In this document: one piece after another, positions 8,930 to 18,104 of the stretch
How positions within the stretch are numbered: the stretch's first letter is position 1
How the letters are laid out: each line of letters opens with the position of its first letter
Origin: Lysobacter avium
Lineage (GTDB): Bacteria > Pseudomonadota > Gammaproteobacteria > Xanthomonadales > Xanthomonadaceae
NCBI RefSeq assembly: GCF_015209745.1
Contig: NZ_CP063657.1
Coordinates: forward strand, 2,418,001-2,482,000
DNA length: 64,000 nucleotides
Direction: 5' to 3'
Notes under the pieces: model-generated
What the model was told of the DNA's origin: nothing
What the model saw: the letters and a program-made list of their open reading frames with translations, nothing else
Databases searched by the model: none
Position numbers and translations under genes: made by a program

Positions 8930-9471
8930 CCGATCCGACCCCGGAAAAACCCGGCAGTACGCCCGACCCCAACGACAAGCCGGAATCGCCCTGGCGCATG
9001 CCGATCGTCTGGCTGGTGATCGCGCTGCCCGCGGCCGTGGTGATCGCCAGCATCGGCCTGATCTTCATCGCCGGTGGCGACGGCAACGACGTGGTCCGCG
9101 ACGATGTCCAGCGCACCGCGCAGATCCAGACCGCCGACCTCGGGGCGGATGCGGTCGCCAGCGAGCAGAAGCTCAGCGCGATCGTGCGTACCGACGCGGA
9201 GGGCGGGTTCATTGAGGTGCTTCCGGTCAGTGGAACGTTCGACCACAACGCGCCGCTGCGGCTGACCCTCGCCCACCCGTCCGACTCGGCCCGCGACACG
9301 GTGTTGCTGCTCGCCCCGGGCGAGCTGGGCTGGCGCGTGGACGCCGAGCTGGACGACAGCCACGACTGGAAGGTCGAGCTGGGGCCGGAGGACTCGCATT
9401 GGCGCCTGAGAGGGCGTCTTCCCAAGGGCCAGCAGGCCACCAACCTGCGGCCTTCGTTGCAGGCCCAGTAG
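8926..9471 (+). CDS. ccoH: CcoH/FixH-family cbb3 assembly protein
   Basis: 181 residues starting at the ATG that overlaps the ccoG stop; a longer upstream frame would run inside ccoG. A Pro-rich cytoplasmic N-terminus (with PWRMP before the helix) is followed by one transmembrane segment (about residues 26-47) and a periplasmic beta-rich domain. This is the FixH layout. FixH/CcoH binds CcoN during assembly of the oxidase. Sequence conservation in this family is low, so the call leans partly on position between ccoG and ccoI. Confidence 0.85.
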   Translation: MTDPTPEKPGSTPDPNDKPESPWRMPIVWLVIALPAAVVIASIGLIFIAGGDGNDVVRDDVQRTAQIQTADLGADAVASEQKLSAIVRTDAEGGFIEVLPVSGTFDHNAPLRLTLAHPSDSARDTVLLLAPGELGWRVDAELDDSHDWKVELGPEDSHWRLRGRLPKGQQATNLRPSLQAQ

Positions 9472-9480
9472 GTCCGTGCA

Positions 9481-11946
9481 ATGGCTGCGGCCATGAGCGC
9501 AGGCGTCACCACGCGCAACGATTCGCTGCTCGCGGATACCGACGGTTGCTACCACTGCGGCGAAGCGCTCCCCGCATCGCCGGCGCGCGTCGAACTGGAT
9601 GGCTCATCGCGCCGGTTCTGCTGCGATGGCTGCGCGGCGGCTGCGCAGTGGATCCGTGAAGCCGACCTGGGCGACTACTACCAGCTGCGCAGCCAGCATG
9701 CCGGCCGGGTCGATACCGATCCCGTCGATCTTGCCGTTTGGGACCGCGACGAACTGCTGGCCGAACACGCCCACGACATCCCCGGCGGCCGCGAGATCAC
9801 CCTGCTCACTGACGGCATGCGCTGCGCCGCGTGCGCGTGGCTGATCGACCGGGTGCTGGCCCGCGAAGCCGGCGTGCTGGAGGCTGGCGCGAATGCCGTC
9901 ACCGGACGGATCCGGGTGGCCTGGGATCCAGCGCAAACGACGCTGTCGGCACCGTTGCAGCGGCTCGTGGCACTGGGCTACCGACCCTACCTGGCCAGTG
10001 GCGAGGCGCGTGAGCGCGCCCATCGCCGGCAGCGCAACCGCGACCTGATCCGCATCGGCGTCGCTGGCCTGGGCTCGATGCAGGCGATGATGCTCGCCGG
10101 CTCGCTGTACCTGGACACGACCGGCTCGATGCCGATCCCGACCCGCGACTTTTTCCGCTGGCTGACCTTCCTCGTCTCCACGCCGGTGGTGTTCTACGCG
10201 GGCTGGCCGTTCATCAGCGGGGCCTGGCGCGAGCTGCGCCACCGCCAGCTCGGCATGGACACGCTGATCGCCGGCTCGACCTTGCTGGCGTATTTTGCCA
10301 GCGTGGTCGGCACCGTCCGCGGCAGCGAGCACGTCTGGTACGACGCCGCGGTGATGTTCGTGTTCCTGCTCTCGATCGCACGAATGCTGGAGCAGCGGGC
10401 GCGCAACATCGCCAGCGCCCAGGTCGATGCGCTGGCCCGTGCGCGTCCGGCCTTCGCGACGCGTGAACTGGCCGATGGCAGCCGGGAGTCGATCCCGTTG
10501 CCGGCATTGGTGATCGGCGACATCGCGTGCGTGGCGGTGGGCGAGGTCGTTCCCGCCGACGGACGCCTGCTGGATGCCCATGCGCGCTTCGAGGAAGCGC
10601 TGCTCACCGGCGAGTCCAGCCCGGTCGACAAGTCCGCGGGCGATCCGGTGTACGCCGGCACCGTCTGCCGCGAACACCCGGCCCGGCTGGCGGTCACCGA
10701 AACCGGCAGCGCCACCCGCCTGTCGCAACTGGCGCGGCTGGTCGAACAGGCGCAGGCGCAGCGCCCGGCGCTGGCCCGCACCGCCGAGCGGATCGCCCAC
10801 TATTTCGTCAGTGGTCTGCTGGTGGCAACGGTCGCGGTGTACTTCGGCTGGCGCGCCTACGACCCGTCGCGCGCCTTCGAGGTCACCCTGGCGCTGCTGG
10901 TGATCAGCTGCCCGTGCGCGTTGTCATTGGCCGTGCCCGCCGCGCTGGCGGCAGCGCACGGTGCGCTCGCCCGGCTTGGCGTGCTGGCAGTTCGCGAGAA
11001 TGCCCTGGACCGGCTGGCCGACGCCACCGACATCGTGTTCGACAAGACCGGCACCCTCAGCGACGGCAAGCCCGCGCTGGCGGCGGTGGAGGTGTCGGGC
11101 GACCTGGATCGCACCCAGGTGCTGCGCATCGCCGCGGCGCTGGAGCGCGACAGTGGCCATCCGATCGCGCGGGCGTTTGCGCGCGTGGAGGACGCTCCCC
11201 TGGCCCGCGATGTCCGCGCCGTTCCGGGCCAGGGCATCGAGGGTGTGGTCGACGGCCGGTTGTGGCGTCTGGGGCAGGCGGGTTTTGCGGCCGGTGCCAG
11301 CGACGACGGTTGGCTCTGGCTGGGTGACGGCGCGCGGGCAGCGGCCCGTTTCCAGCTGGCCGAATCGGAGCGCGCCGATGCCCGCGTCGCGGTGGTGTCG
11401 CTGCGTGAATTGGGACTGTCGGTCCACCTGTCCAGCGGCGACGCCGCCGGCGCGGTGGAGCGCTTCGCCCACCAGGTTGGCATCGAGGACGCGCATGCGC
11501 GGCAGAGCCCGGAGGACAAGCTCGCCTACGCCCGCGCGTTGCAGGCCCAGGGACGCATCGTGGCGATGATCGGCGACGGCCTCAACGACGCGCCCGTGCT
11601 CGCCGGCGCGGATGTCTCGCTGGCGATCGGCGAAGGCGCCGCGCTGGCCCAACGCGCCGCCGACCTGGTGCTGACCGGCTCCTCGCTGTCGCGCATCCCA
11701 GAGGCCATTTCGGTCGCCCGGCGGACGCGACGGATCATCCACCAGAACATCGGCTGGGCAATAGGCTACAACGTGCTCGCCCTGCCGCTGGCGGCTGCGG
11801 GCATGGTCACGCCCTGGATCGCCGCGCTGGGCATGGCGGTGTCCTCCCTGATCGTGACCGCGAATGCACTGCGCCTGACCCGCGCGCCGGCCGCCGCGCC
11901 GACGCTGCCCCGCTCGCGACTGACGGCCGCGGAGGGTCGATCATGA
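9481..11946 (+). CDS. ccoI: CcoI/FixI copper-transporting P1B-type ATPase
   Basis: 821 residues. It opens with a cysteine-rich N-terminal domain (CYHCGE and FCCDGC) typical of FixI, then a heavy-metal-associated domain with Cys115-x2-Cys118. A membrane part with the metal-translocating Cys477-Pro-Cys479 follows, then the phosphorylated Asp521 (DKTGTL), the SGHP-type nucleotide-binding motif and GDGLNDAP. CcoI exports copper to the periplasm for insertion into CcoN. An alternative start is the ATG at 9493. The stop overlaps ccoS (ATGA). Confidence 0.96.
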   Translation: MAAAMSAGVTTRNDSLLADTDGCYHCGEALPASPARVELDGSSRRFCCDGCAAAAQWIREADLGDYYQLRSQHAGRVDTDPVDLAVWDRDELLAEHAHDIPGGREITLLTDGMRCAACAWLIDRVLAREAGVLEAGANAVTGRIRVAWDPAQTTLSAPLQRLVALGYRPYLASGEARERAHRRQRNRDLIRIGVAGLGSMQAMMLAGSLYLDTTGSMPIPTRDFFRWLTFLVSTPVVFYAGWPFISGAWRELRHRQLGMDTLIAGSTLLAYFASVVGTVRGSEHVWYDAAVMFVFLLSIARMLEQRARNIASAQVDALARARPAFATRELADGSRESIPLPALVIGDIACVAVGEVVPADGRLLDAHARFEEALLTGESSPVDKSAGDPVYAGTVCREHPARLAVTETGSATRLSQLARLVEQAQAQRPALARTAERIAHYFVSGLLVATVAVYFGWRAYDPSRAFEVTLALLVISCPCALSLAVPAALAAAHGALARLGVLAVRENALDRLADATDIVFDKTGTLSDGKPALAAVEVSGDLDRTQVLRIAAALERDSGHPIARAFARVEDAPLARDVRAVPGQGIEGVVDGRLWRLGQAGFAAGASDDGWLWLGDGARAAARFQLAESERADARVAVVSLRELGLSVHLSSGDAAGAVERFAHQVGIEDAHARQSPEDKLAYARALQAQGRIVAMIGDGLNDAPVLAGADVSLAIGEGAALAQRAADLVLTGSSLSRIPEAISVARRTRRIIHQNIGWAIGYNVLALPLAAAGMVTPWIAALGMAVSSLIVTANALRLTRAPAAAPTLPRSRLTAAEGRS

Positions 11947-12215
11947 ATATCCTGCTGTTCCTGATTCCCGTCAGCATGCTCGGCCTGGGTCTCGCGCTGT
12001 GGGCCTTCATATGGGCGGTCAAGCGCGGTCAGTTCGAGGACATGGATACCCCTGCGCTGGATATCCTGCGTGAGGACGAGCACGACCGCCCGGTGCTTGA
12101 TCCGCGGGCCGGCAAGCTTGATCCGCCCGGCGCGGAGACCTCGCCTGCCGCGCCAGCGCCGGCGACCGGTGACGGCGCCGAAGTGGATGCACGCCCGCAG
12201 GGCCGGAACGACTGA
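11943..12215 (+). CDS. ccoS: CcoS cbb3 oxidase maturation protein
   Basis: 90 residues, overlapping the ccoI stop. An N-terminal helix with the IPVSMLGLGLALWAFIWAV character is followed by the conserved KRGQFEDMDTPA motif, which is the hallmark of CcoS/FixS. CcoS is needed for cofactor insertion into the oxidase. The tail after about residue 55 is Pro/Ala-rich, longer than in many relatives and likely unstructured. Confidence 0.93.
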   Translation: MNILLFLIPVSMLGLGLALWAFIWAVKRGQFEDMDTPALDILREDEHDRPVLDPRAGKLDPPGAETSPAAPAPATGDGAEVDARPQGRND

Positions 12216-12217
12216 CG

Positions 12218-12946
12218 ATGCCGCTGGACTGGCTGACGCTGGGCGCCGCCCTCCTGACCGGGCTGATGGGCGGCGTGCATTGCGCCGCGATGTGCGGTGG
12301 CATCGCCACGGGCTTCTCGGCGATGGGACCGCGGGCGAGCTGGAAATACGCGGTCGAACCGAACCTGGGCCGCGTCCTTGGCTACACCCTGGCCGGTGCG
12401 CTGGTCGGCGGCTTCGGCCACGGCATCCTGGACCTGGCGCGGGTGGAATGGCTCGCGATGGCGCTGCGCGCCGGAGTCGGCCTGGTGCTGGTGGTGGTCG
12501 CCATCCGCCTGCTGGATCGTAAGGGGCGCCTGGCATTCCTGTCAGGCCCGGGCACCGGCAAGTTATGGGCAACGTTGCGGCCCCTGCAGCGCCGCCTTTT
12601 GCCGGCCAACACCAGTGCCAAGCGGATCGGCCTGGGCATGCTGTGGGGCTGGATGCCGTGCGGCCTGAGCACCACCATGCTCGCCGCGGCATGGCTGCAG
12701 GCCGACGCGCGCAACGGCGCGCTGACGATGGCCGCCTTCGGCCTGGGCACACTGCCGCTGATGGTCTCGCTGACCTGGTCCGGCGCGCGCCTGGGCCAGC
12801 GTCTACAGCGCGGTGGATGGCGCCTGGGCGCCGGCCTGCTCGTGCTTGCCGCCGGCCTGCTCACCATTGCCTCGCCGTGGCTGATGCAGGTGCCGGCGCT
12901 GCACGGACTGCTGAGCGCGCTGGGCTGCCTGCCGCGCACCGTGTAG
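12218..12946 (+). CDS. SafE/TauE-like (UreH-domain) membrane protein
   Basis: 242 residues with six or so hydrophobic segments. The first helix carries GLMGGVHCAAMCGGI, the cysteine motif of the UreH/CcoH-type sulfite-exporter-like family found after ccoS in many proteobacteria, and a later segment reads WGWMPCGLSTTMLAAA. Homologues next to cco genes are thought to take part in copper handling or oxidase maturation. It starts 2 bp after ccoS, so it is the last gene of the cco operon. Confidence 0.88.
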   Translation: MPLDWLTLGAALLTGLMGGVHCAAMCGGIATGFSAMGPRASWKYAVEPNLGRVLGYTLAGALVGGFGHGILDLARVEWLAMALRAGVGLVLVVVAIRLLDRKGRLAFLSGPGTGKLWATLRPLQRRLLPANTSAKRIGLGMLWGWMPCGLSTTMLAAAWLQADARNGALTMAAFGLGTLPLMVSLTWSGARLGQRLQRGGWRLGAGLLVLAAGLLTIASPWLMQVPALHGLLSALGCLPRTV

Positions 12947-13001
12947 CTATCCGGGACAACGCCCACGCGCAACGCCCGCGCGACGGGGTCGTGCAGTCGA
13001 T

Positions 13002-13778
13002 TCAGCCCGTCGCGCCGCGCTTCACCGGACACGGCAGCTCCCCACCCTGCGCCAGCCGCTGCAGCTCCACGGCGTCGAGGATTTCCACCTTGCGCCCGAC
13101 CACGGCGATCACGCCATCGTCCTGCAGCCGGCTGAAGCCACGGCTGACCGTTTCCAGCGCCAGTCCGAGGAAGTGGGCGATGTCCTCGCGGCTCATCGGC
13201 AGCCGGAACTGGGTGGCCGATTCGCCGATGTTGCGCAGCCGCTCGCACAGGCCGACCAGGAACAGCGCAATGCGCTCGTTGGCCTGGCGCCTGACCAGCA
13301 TCTGCAGATGATCCTGATCACGCGCCATGCTGTGGCCGATGACCCGCATCAACTGCTGCTGCAGGCCTGGCACCTGGGCAGCCACGGCAGTCAACTGCTC
13401 GAACGGCACCTCGCACACGTTGGCCGCGGTCAGGGCCACGGCGTCGCAGCGGTGGACCCCCTCGCCCAGCGCATCCAGACCGATCAGCTCGCCGGCGATA
13501 TGGAAGCCGACGACCTGCGCATCGCCCTCCGCGCTGGTGCTGACGGTCTTGAAGGCCCCATTGCGGGCGACGTACACCGCGCCGAGCCGGTCGCCGGCGC
13601 GGAACAGCAGTTCGCCGCGCCCGACGGGGCGCCGGCGTTTCACGATTTCGTCCAGTTGCTGCAGGTCGGTGGCACCGATTCCTGCCGGCAGACAGAGCTG
13701 TCGCAGTGAACACTGGGCGCAACCGTGGCGCAGCGAGGCCAGGTCGATGACCGGCGTCGGCTTGGATTGGGTTTCCAT
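13002..13778 (-). CDS. fnr: FNR/ANR-type oxygen-sensing transcription regulator
   Basis: 258 residues. Cys20, Cys23, Cys29 and Cys122 fall at exactly the E. coli FNR numbers for the [4Fe-4S] ligands, when the ATG at 13778 is used as start. A cyclic-nucleotide-type effector domain, dimer helix and HTH follow; the recognition helix has ETVSR, the residues that read TTGAT half-sites. It should dimerise without oxygen and activate the boxes at 406 and 3754. A longer frame upstream (to 13874) has no FNR-like residues. It is convergent with the cco operon it probably controls and divergent from queD. Confidence 0.95.
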   Translation of the reverse strand: METQSKPTPVIDLASLRHGCAQCSLRQLCLPAGIGATDLQQLDEIVKRRRPVGRGELLFRAGDRLGAVYVARNGAFKTVSTSAEGDAQVVGFHIAGELIGLDALGEGVHRCDAVALTAANVCEVPFEQLTAVAAQVPGLQQQLMRVIGHSMARDQDHLQMLVRRQANERIALFLVGLCERLRNIGESATQFRLPMSREDIAHFLGLALETVSRGFSRLQDDGVIAVVGRKVEILDAVELQRLAQGGELPCPVKRGATG

Positions 13779-13882
13779 GTCCCTCCATCTTGCCACCACA
13801 CCACGCTGGCGACGAATCGCCAAGGCTGCTGATTCAGGTCGTGGCACCGGGCGCGCCACGCCGTGCCGATACAATGGGGACC

Positions 13883-14236
13883 ATGAACATCTTCAAGAGT
13901 TTCACCCTCGAGGCGGCGCACCGGCTCCCCAATGTGCCGGAAGGCCACAAGTGCGCGCGCCTGCACGGCCACTCGTTCCGCATCGAGATCCACGTGGAAG
14001 GCGAGCCCGGGGAGCACACCGGCTGGATCATGGATTTCTCCGACATCAAGGCCACGTTCCAGCCGCTCTATGACCAGCTCGACCACCACTACCTCAACGA
14101 GGTGCCGGGGCTGGAGAACCCGACCAGCGAGCGTCTTGCGCTGTGGATCTGGGACCGCCTGAAGCCGACGCTGCCCTTGCTCAGTGAAGTGGTCGTGCAT
14201 GAGACCTGCACCTCGGGCTGCCGCTATCGCGGCTGA
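13883..14236 (+). CDS. queD: 6-carboxytetrahydropterin synthase QueD
   Basis: 117 residues of the 6-pyruvoyl-tetrahydropterin synthase family. Zinc-binding histidines are in LEAAHRL and LHGHSF, the catalytic Cys is in [11 protein letters not shown], and the pterin-anchoring Glu is in the final HETCTSGC segment. It converts dihydroneopterin triphosphate into 6-carboxytetrahydropterin in queuosine/7-deazaguanine synthesis. The internal ATG at 13883 matches the family start; the longer frame from 13790 would overlap the fnr promoter region. A TACAAT -10-like element lies just upstream (about 13870). Confidence 0.93.
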   Translation: MNIFKSFTLEAAHRLPNVPEGHKCARLHGHSFRIEIHVEGEPGEHTGWIMDFSDIKATFQPLYDQLDHHYLNEVPGLENPTSERLALWIWDRLKPTLPLLSEVVVHETCTSGCRYRG

Positions 14237-14379
14237 CCTCTTTTACGACGGCTTGGACGCACGCTGAAAGCCAGGCTGAACGGACCTGAACGCCATATGT
14301 TGCATCGCACCATAAGGCGCGATATGCTGCAACGCACAAATCGACAAACCTCTTGTCGAGATCAGCAGGAGAGTCCGTC

Positions 14380-14817
14380 ATGTACACCCAGTTCAACGAG
14401 CAGTTTGCCGCCGCTACCCGCGAATTCGCCGATGCTGTCGCCCAGGTCAATCGCCTGGCGATCGAGAGCACCGAGTCGATCTTCGCCCTGCAGCTGGCCG
14501 CCATCCAGGACCGCGCCAACGCCACGTTCGCCTTCCTCGGCGAAGCCGCCGAAGTGCGTGATGCCGATGGCATGAAGAACATCTGGCCCAAGGGCGTGCA
14601 GGTGGCGCGCGAGAACCTCGAGCGCGGCGTCGCCGTCACCCAGAAGGTGATGGAGCACAGCAGCAAGGCCAACGAGCAGATCGCAGACATCAGCAAGTCG
14701 CAGCTTGCCTCGGCCGCCAAGACCGCCCAGTCCAGCGCCGAGCAGGTCGCCAATGCGGTCAACGAGAAGACCCAGTCGTTCGCCAAGAACGCGAGCAAGG
14801 CATCCAAGGCCAAGTAA
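14380..14817 (+). CDS. Phasin family protein
   Basis: 145 residues, almost wholly helical and rich in Ala, Glu and Lys, with the phasin-2-type opening (FNEQFAAATREFADAVAQVN) and a coiled central region (ARENLERGVAVTQKVMEHS). Phasins coat polyhydroxyalkanoate granules, but in xanthomonads they also occur without PHA synthesis. An AGGAG lies 9 bp before the ATG; the frame opening at 14353 is less likely. A Rho-independent terminator follows. Confidence 0.85.
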   Translation: MYTQFNEQFAAATREFADAVAQVNRLAIESTESIFALQLAAIQDRANATFAFLGEAAEVRDADGMKNIWPKGVQVARENLERGVAVTQKVMEHSSKANEQIADISKSQLASAAKTAQSSAEQVANAVNEKTQSFAKNASKASKAK

Positions 14818-14851
14818 GACTGGCCTCTTTTCCGCCCCGGCGGGAAGACAG

Positions 14852-14881
14852 ACCCGGAAGCGCAAGCCTCCGGGTTTTTTA
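14852..14881 (+). terminator. Rho-independent terminator after the phasin gene
   Basis: A 7-bp stem (ACCCGGA / TCCGGGT) with an inner mismatch and a short loop is followed by six T residues, 35 bp after the phasin stop. Confidence 0.85.
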
Positions 14882-14902
14882 TTGTCAGCTAGACTGGCGG
14901 CC

Positions 14903-15385
14903 ATGTTCACAGCCACCACGCTTTCCGGCAGCAAGCCGGAGCAATACGCCGAACTGGCGTCGCAGGCGCGATCCCTGCTCGCCGGCGAGCACGACCGTAT
15001 TGCCAACGCCGCCAACCTGTCCGCGCTGGTCTATCACGCGCTGCCCGCGCTGAACTGGGTCGGGTTCTATTTCCATGACGGGAACGAACTCGTGGTCGGG
15101 CCGTTCCAGGGCCAGCCGGCATGCGTTCGCATTCCGCTGAACAAGGGCGTTTGCGGCGCCGCGGCAAGCACCCGGCAGACCCAGCGCGTTGCCGACGTCG
15201 ACGCCTTCCCCGGTCATATCGCCTGCGACTCCGCGTCGCGCTCCGAGGTCGTCGTTCCGCTGGTCGCGGGTGGCGAGTTGATTGGCGTGTTCGATATCGA
15301 CAGCCCCGAACTCAACCGCTTCGACGCCGATGACCAGCACGGGCTGGAGACGCTCGCCGCCGTGTTCGTGGACTCGCTGGCTTGA
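14903..15385 (+). CDS. msrC: Free methionine-(R)-sulfoxide reductase (GAF-domain fRMsr)
   Basis: 160 residues forming one GAF domain. The three family cysteines are in QPACVRIPLNKGVCGAA and GHIACDSASRSE, exactly as in E. coli YebR/MsrC. It reduces free Met-R-sulfoxide in the cytoplasm using thioredoxin. The start at 14903 is just after the phasin terminator and suits the family length; a longer frame from 14705 would overlap the phasin. Its stop overlaps the next start (TTGA), so the two are probably cotranslated. Confidence 0.92.
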   Translation: MFTATTLSGSKPEQYAELASQARSLLAGEHDRIANAANLSALVYHALPALNWVGFYFHDGNELVVGPFQGQPACVRIPLNKGVCGAAASTRQTQRVADVDAFPGHIACDSASRSEVVVPLVAGGELIGVFDIDSPELNRFDADDQHGLETLAAVFVDSLA

Positions 15386-15735
15386 AGGACAAGCTGCGCA
15401 ACATCGGGCCCAAATCCGCTGCGTGGCTGCACCAGGTCGGCTTGCGCACGCGCGGGGACCTGGTGGAAGCCGGCCCCGTCGAGGCCTTCATGCGGGTCAA
15501 GCGCGCCGGCTTCCGGCCCACGCTCAACCTGCTGTATTCGATCGAAGGCGCGCTCCAGGATTGCCACTGGCAGGACGTGTCGCAGGAGCGTCGCAGCGAA
15601 CTGGTGGCTGCCGCGGAAGCCGCCATCGACGAGCTGCCACCGCCGCGCCATGCGCCCCCCGCAGGACCGGTCACCACCACCGTGCTGACCGCCGACACCG
15701 TCGCCCCCCGCCCCGACGAACACGAATCCGACTGA
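15382..15735 (+). CDS. TfoX C-terminal-domain protein
   Basis: 117 residues from a TTG that overlaps the msrC stop. Residues 1-80 form the TfoX C-terminal helix-hairpin-helix domain (LRNIGPKSAAWLHQVGLRT then DLVEAGPVEAFMRVKRAG), and the rest is a Pro/Thr-rich tail. Only the C-terminal half of the competence regulator TfoX/Sxy is present, as in many xanthomonads, so a role in competence is not implied. The start is inferred from coupling; no other initiator lies close. Confidence 0.82.
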   Translation: MKDKLRNIGPKSAAWLHQVGLRTRGDLVEAGPVEAFMRVKRAGFRPTLNLLYSIEGALQDCHWQDVSQERRSELVAAAEAAIDELPPPRHAPPAGPVTTTVLTADTVAPRPDEHESD

Positions 15736-15767
15736 GCGCCGGCTCGATGGCGTACAATGCGCCCGCT

Positions 15768-15988
15768 TCGAGGTGACCTGACGGCGTCATGCCAACGGGT
15801 TGAAACGGGAAGCCGGTGACGTCGCCAAAGCGGCCATGCCGGCACTGCCCCCGCAACGGTAAGCGAGGGGATCGGCCACATTGGCAGGTCCCGTCACGGC
15901 TCACCGCCACTGTGCTCCGGCATGGGAAGGCGCCGTGGTTGGTGTCGTGGTTCTGACGCCCCGCAAGTCCGGAGACCGGCCACGAAGT
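15768..15988 (+). ncRNA. Cobalamin (adenosylcobalamin) riboswitch
   Basis: The leader carries the ordered cobalamin aptamer blocks: TTGAAACGGGAAGCCGGTGA, then CTGCCCCCGCAACGGTAAG, the box with GCCACTGTGCTCCGGCATGG followed by GAAGGC, and the closing AAGTCCGGAGACCGGCC. It precedes a TonB-dependent receptor, so vitamin B12 should repress the receptor, probably by blocking initiation of translation. A TACAAT (15753-15758) just upstream is a plausible -10. The 140 bp between aptamer and start codon hold no gene. Confidence 0.95.
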
Positions 15989-16130
15989 CGACTGGTTGCG
16001 ATGCGGAGGGCATGGCGGCGGCGAGATTGCGCCCTGCGCCCGCCTGCTGCCCGGTTCCCGCGTTGCGACTCCCGCAATGCAACGCATCGCCACCCCGGGG
16101 ACGGAGGGGCATGCGCAAGGAGAACCACCC

Positions 16131-18014
16131 ATGCGATCCACCCCCACCGTGCTTGCCGCAGCCATTGCGGCCGGCCTGGCCGTAGCCGCCTTCGCCACCG
16201 CCGCCAACGCGGCGCCCACGCCCGCGCCGCTGGCCCAGGCCACCGACCTGGACCAGGTCATCGTCACCGCCACCCGCACCGTCAACCCGGTCGCCGATGT
16301 CCTGGCGCCGGCGGAGGTGATCGACCGCGACGCCATCGAGCGCAGCCAGGCCCGATCCGTGACCGACCTGCTGCGCGGCCGCGCGGGCATCTCGATTTCC
16401 AACCAGGGCGGCGCCGGCAAGCTGACCAGCCTGTTCCTGCGCGGCGCCGATTCCGACCACACCGTGGTGCTGGTGGATGGCGTGCGCATCGGCTCCTCGA
16501 CCTCGGGACTTGCGGCCTGGCAGAACCTGCCGGTCGAGCTGATCGAGCGCATCGAGATCGTGCGCGGGCCGCGCTCCAGCCTGTACGGCGCGGACGCGAT
16601 CGGCGGCGTGATCCAGATCTTCACCCGCCGCGACGGCGACGCCGGCTTCGCCCCGCGCATGCACGTGGGTGGCGGCAGCAACGGCGCCCACGAGTTCGGC
16701 ACCGGCTTTGGCGGGCGCACGCAGCGCAGCTGGTTCGGAGCGGACTACGCCTTCCAGCGCACCGAGGGCTTCAATGCCTGCGACCCCGCGCCCAGTCCGT
16801 TCGGCGGCTGCGGTCTTGCGGCGCCCGAGCCTGACAAGGACGGCTACATCCAGAATGCGCTCTCGCTGCGCGGCGGCTACGACTTCAACGACGCCTGGCA
16901 GCTGCAACTGCACGCCATGCGCAGCGAAGGTGAGAACGAGTACGACGGCGATTACACCAACTACGCCGAGACCGTGCAGCAGGTCGTCGGCGGCAACCTG
17001 TCCTGGCAGGCCAGCGAGCGCGCGAAGCTGAGTTTGACCGCCGGCCGCAACGTGGACTCCTCCGACCAGTACAAGGATGAGGCCTTCATGGGCGGCTTCA
17101 GCACCGATCGCGACAGCGCGACGCTGCAGGCCGACCTGACCCTCGCCCCCGCCCACGTGCTCACGCTGGGCGCGGACTGGTCACGCGACCAGGTCTCCGG
17201 CGACACCGCCTACGAGGTCGATTCGCGCTCCAACCGCGCCGCCTTCGCCCAGGTCCAGTCCCGCCTGGGCGCACATCGCCTGGAGGCCAGCGTGCGCCGC
17301 GATGACAATGACCAGTTCGGCGGCCACACCACCGGCGGCCTGGGCTGGGGCATGGACATCGCCGGCGGTTGGCGCGTCAAGGCCGGCTGGGGCACCGCGT
17401 TCAAGGCGCCCAACTTCCTCGACCTCTACTACCCCTACTTCGGCAACCCCGACCTGGTGCCCGAAGAGTCGGAGACCGCCGAGATCGGCCTGGGCTGGAG
17501 CGGCCACGGGTGGAACGTGGATCTGGATGCGTTCCACACCAAGGTCGACAACCTGATCGCCTTCGACGGCGCCATCGGCCTGCCCGGTAACGTCGACCGC
17601 GCGCGCATGCGCGGCGCCGAGCTGGGCGTCCGCGGCGAGGTCGCCGCGTGGACGGTGGATGCCAGCTTCAGCGTCGTTGATACCGAGAACCGCAGCGGCG
17701 GTTTCCAGGACGGCAACGAGCTGCCGCGCCGCGCCGGCAAGAGCGCACGGGCCTCGCTGGACCGCGCCTTCGGCGACTTCCGTTTCGGCCTGACCGGGAT
17801 TGCCGAAGGCTCGCGCTACGACGACGTCGCCAACACCGTGTCGCTGCCGGGCTATGCCACCCTCGACCTGCGCGCCGAGTACGCGCTCACCGACGCGCTG
17901 AGCGTGCAGGCCAGGCTGGCCAACGCGTTCGACCGCGATTACCGCACCGCCGCCTACTACAACCAGGCCGGTCGCGAATGGCACCTGACCCTGCGCTGGA
18001 CCCCGCGCCAGTAA
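16131..18014 (+). CDS. btuB: BtuB-type TonB-dependent vitamin B12 receptor
   Basis: 627 residues. A signal peptide (about 1-30) is followed by a TonB-box-like DQVIVTATR, a plug domain (DLLRGRAGISISNQGGAG, later IEIVRGPRSSLYGADAIGG) and a beta-barrel ending in an aromatic-rich strand (WHLTLRWTPRQ). It should import cobalamin across the outer membrane. The start at 16131 follows an AAGGAG at 16118; earlier in-frame ATGs lie inside the riboswitch region. The cobalamin riboswitch upstream fixes the substrate class. No btuCDF genes are in the window. Confidence 0.93.
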   Translation: MRSTPTVLAAAIAAGLAVAAFATAANAAPTPAPLAQATDLDQVIVTATRTVNPVADVLAPAEVIDRDAIERSQARSVTDLLRGRAGISISNQGGAGKLTSLFLRGADSDHTVVLVDGVRIGSSTSGLAAWQNLPVELIERIEIVRGPRSSLYGADAIGGVIQIFTRRDGDAGFAPRMHVGGGSNGAHEFGTGFGGRTQRSWFGADYAFQRTEGFNACDPAPSPFGGCGLAAPEPDKDGYIQNALSLRGGYDFNDAWQLQLHAMRSEGENEYDGDYTNYAETVQQVVGGNLSWQASERAKLSLTAGRNVDSSDQYKDEAFMGGFSTDRDSATLQADLTLAPAHVLTLGADWSRDQVSGDTAYEVDSRSNRAAFAQVQSRLGAHRLEASVRRDDNDQFGGHTTGGLGWGMDIAGGWRVKAGWGTAFKAPNFLDLYYPYFGNPDLVPEESETAEIGLGWSGHGWNVDLDAFHTKVDNLIAFDGAIGLPGNVDRARMRGAELGVRGEVAAWTVDASFSVVDTENRSGGFQDGNELPRRAGKSARASLDRAFGDFRFGLTGIAEGSRYDDVANTVSLPGYATLDLRAEYALTDALSVQARLANAFDRDYRTAAYYNQAGREWHLTLRWTPRQ

Positions 18015-18051
18015 GTGCGCAGGCGCTGCGGCGCCAACACTGCAACACCGG

Positions 18052-18079
18052 AACCGGCGGGGGTCCCGCCGGTTTCTTT
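18052..18079 (+). terminator. Rho-independent terminator after btuB
   Basis: A 10-bp perfect stem (AACCGGCGGG / CCCGCCGGTT) with a 3-nt loop is followed by a T-rich run, 37 bp after the btuB stop. Confidence 0.88.
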
Positions 18080-18104
18080 CGCCCGCAAACCTTTCCCTCC
18101 GACC

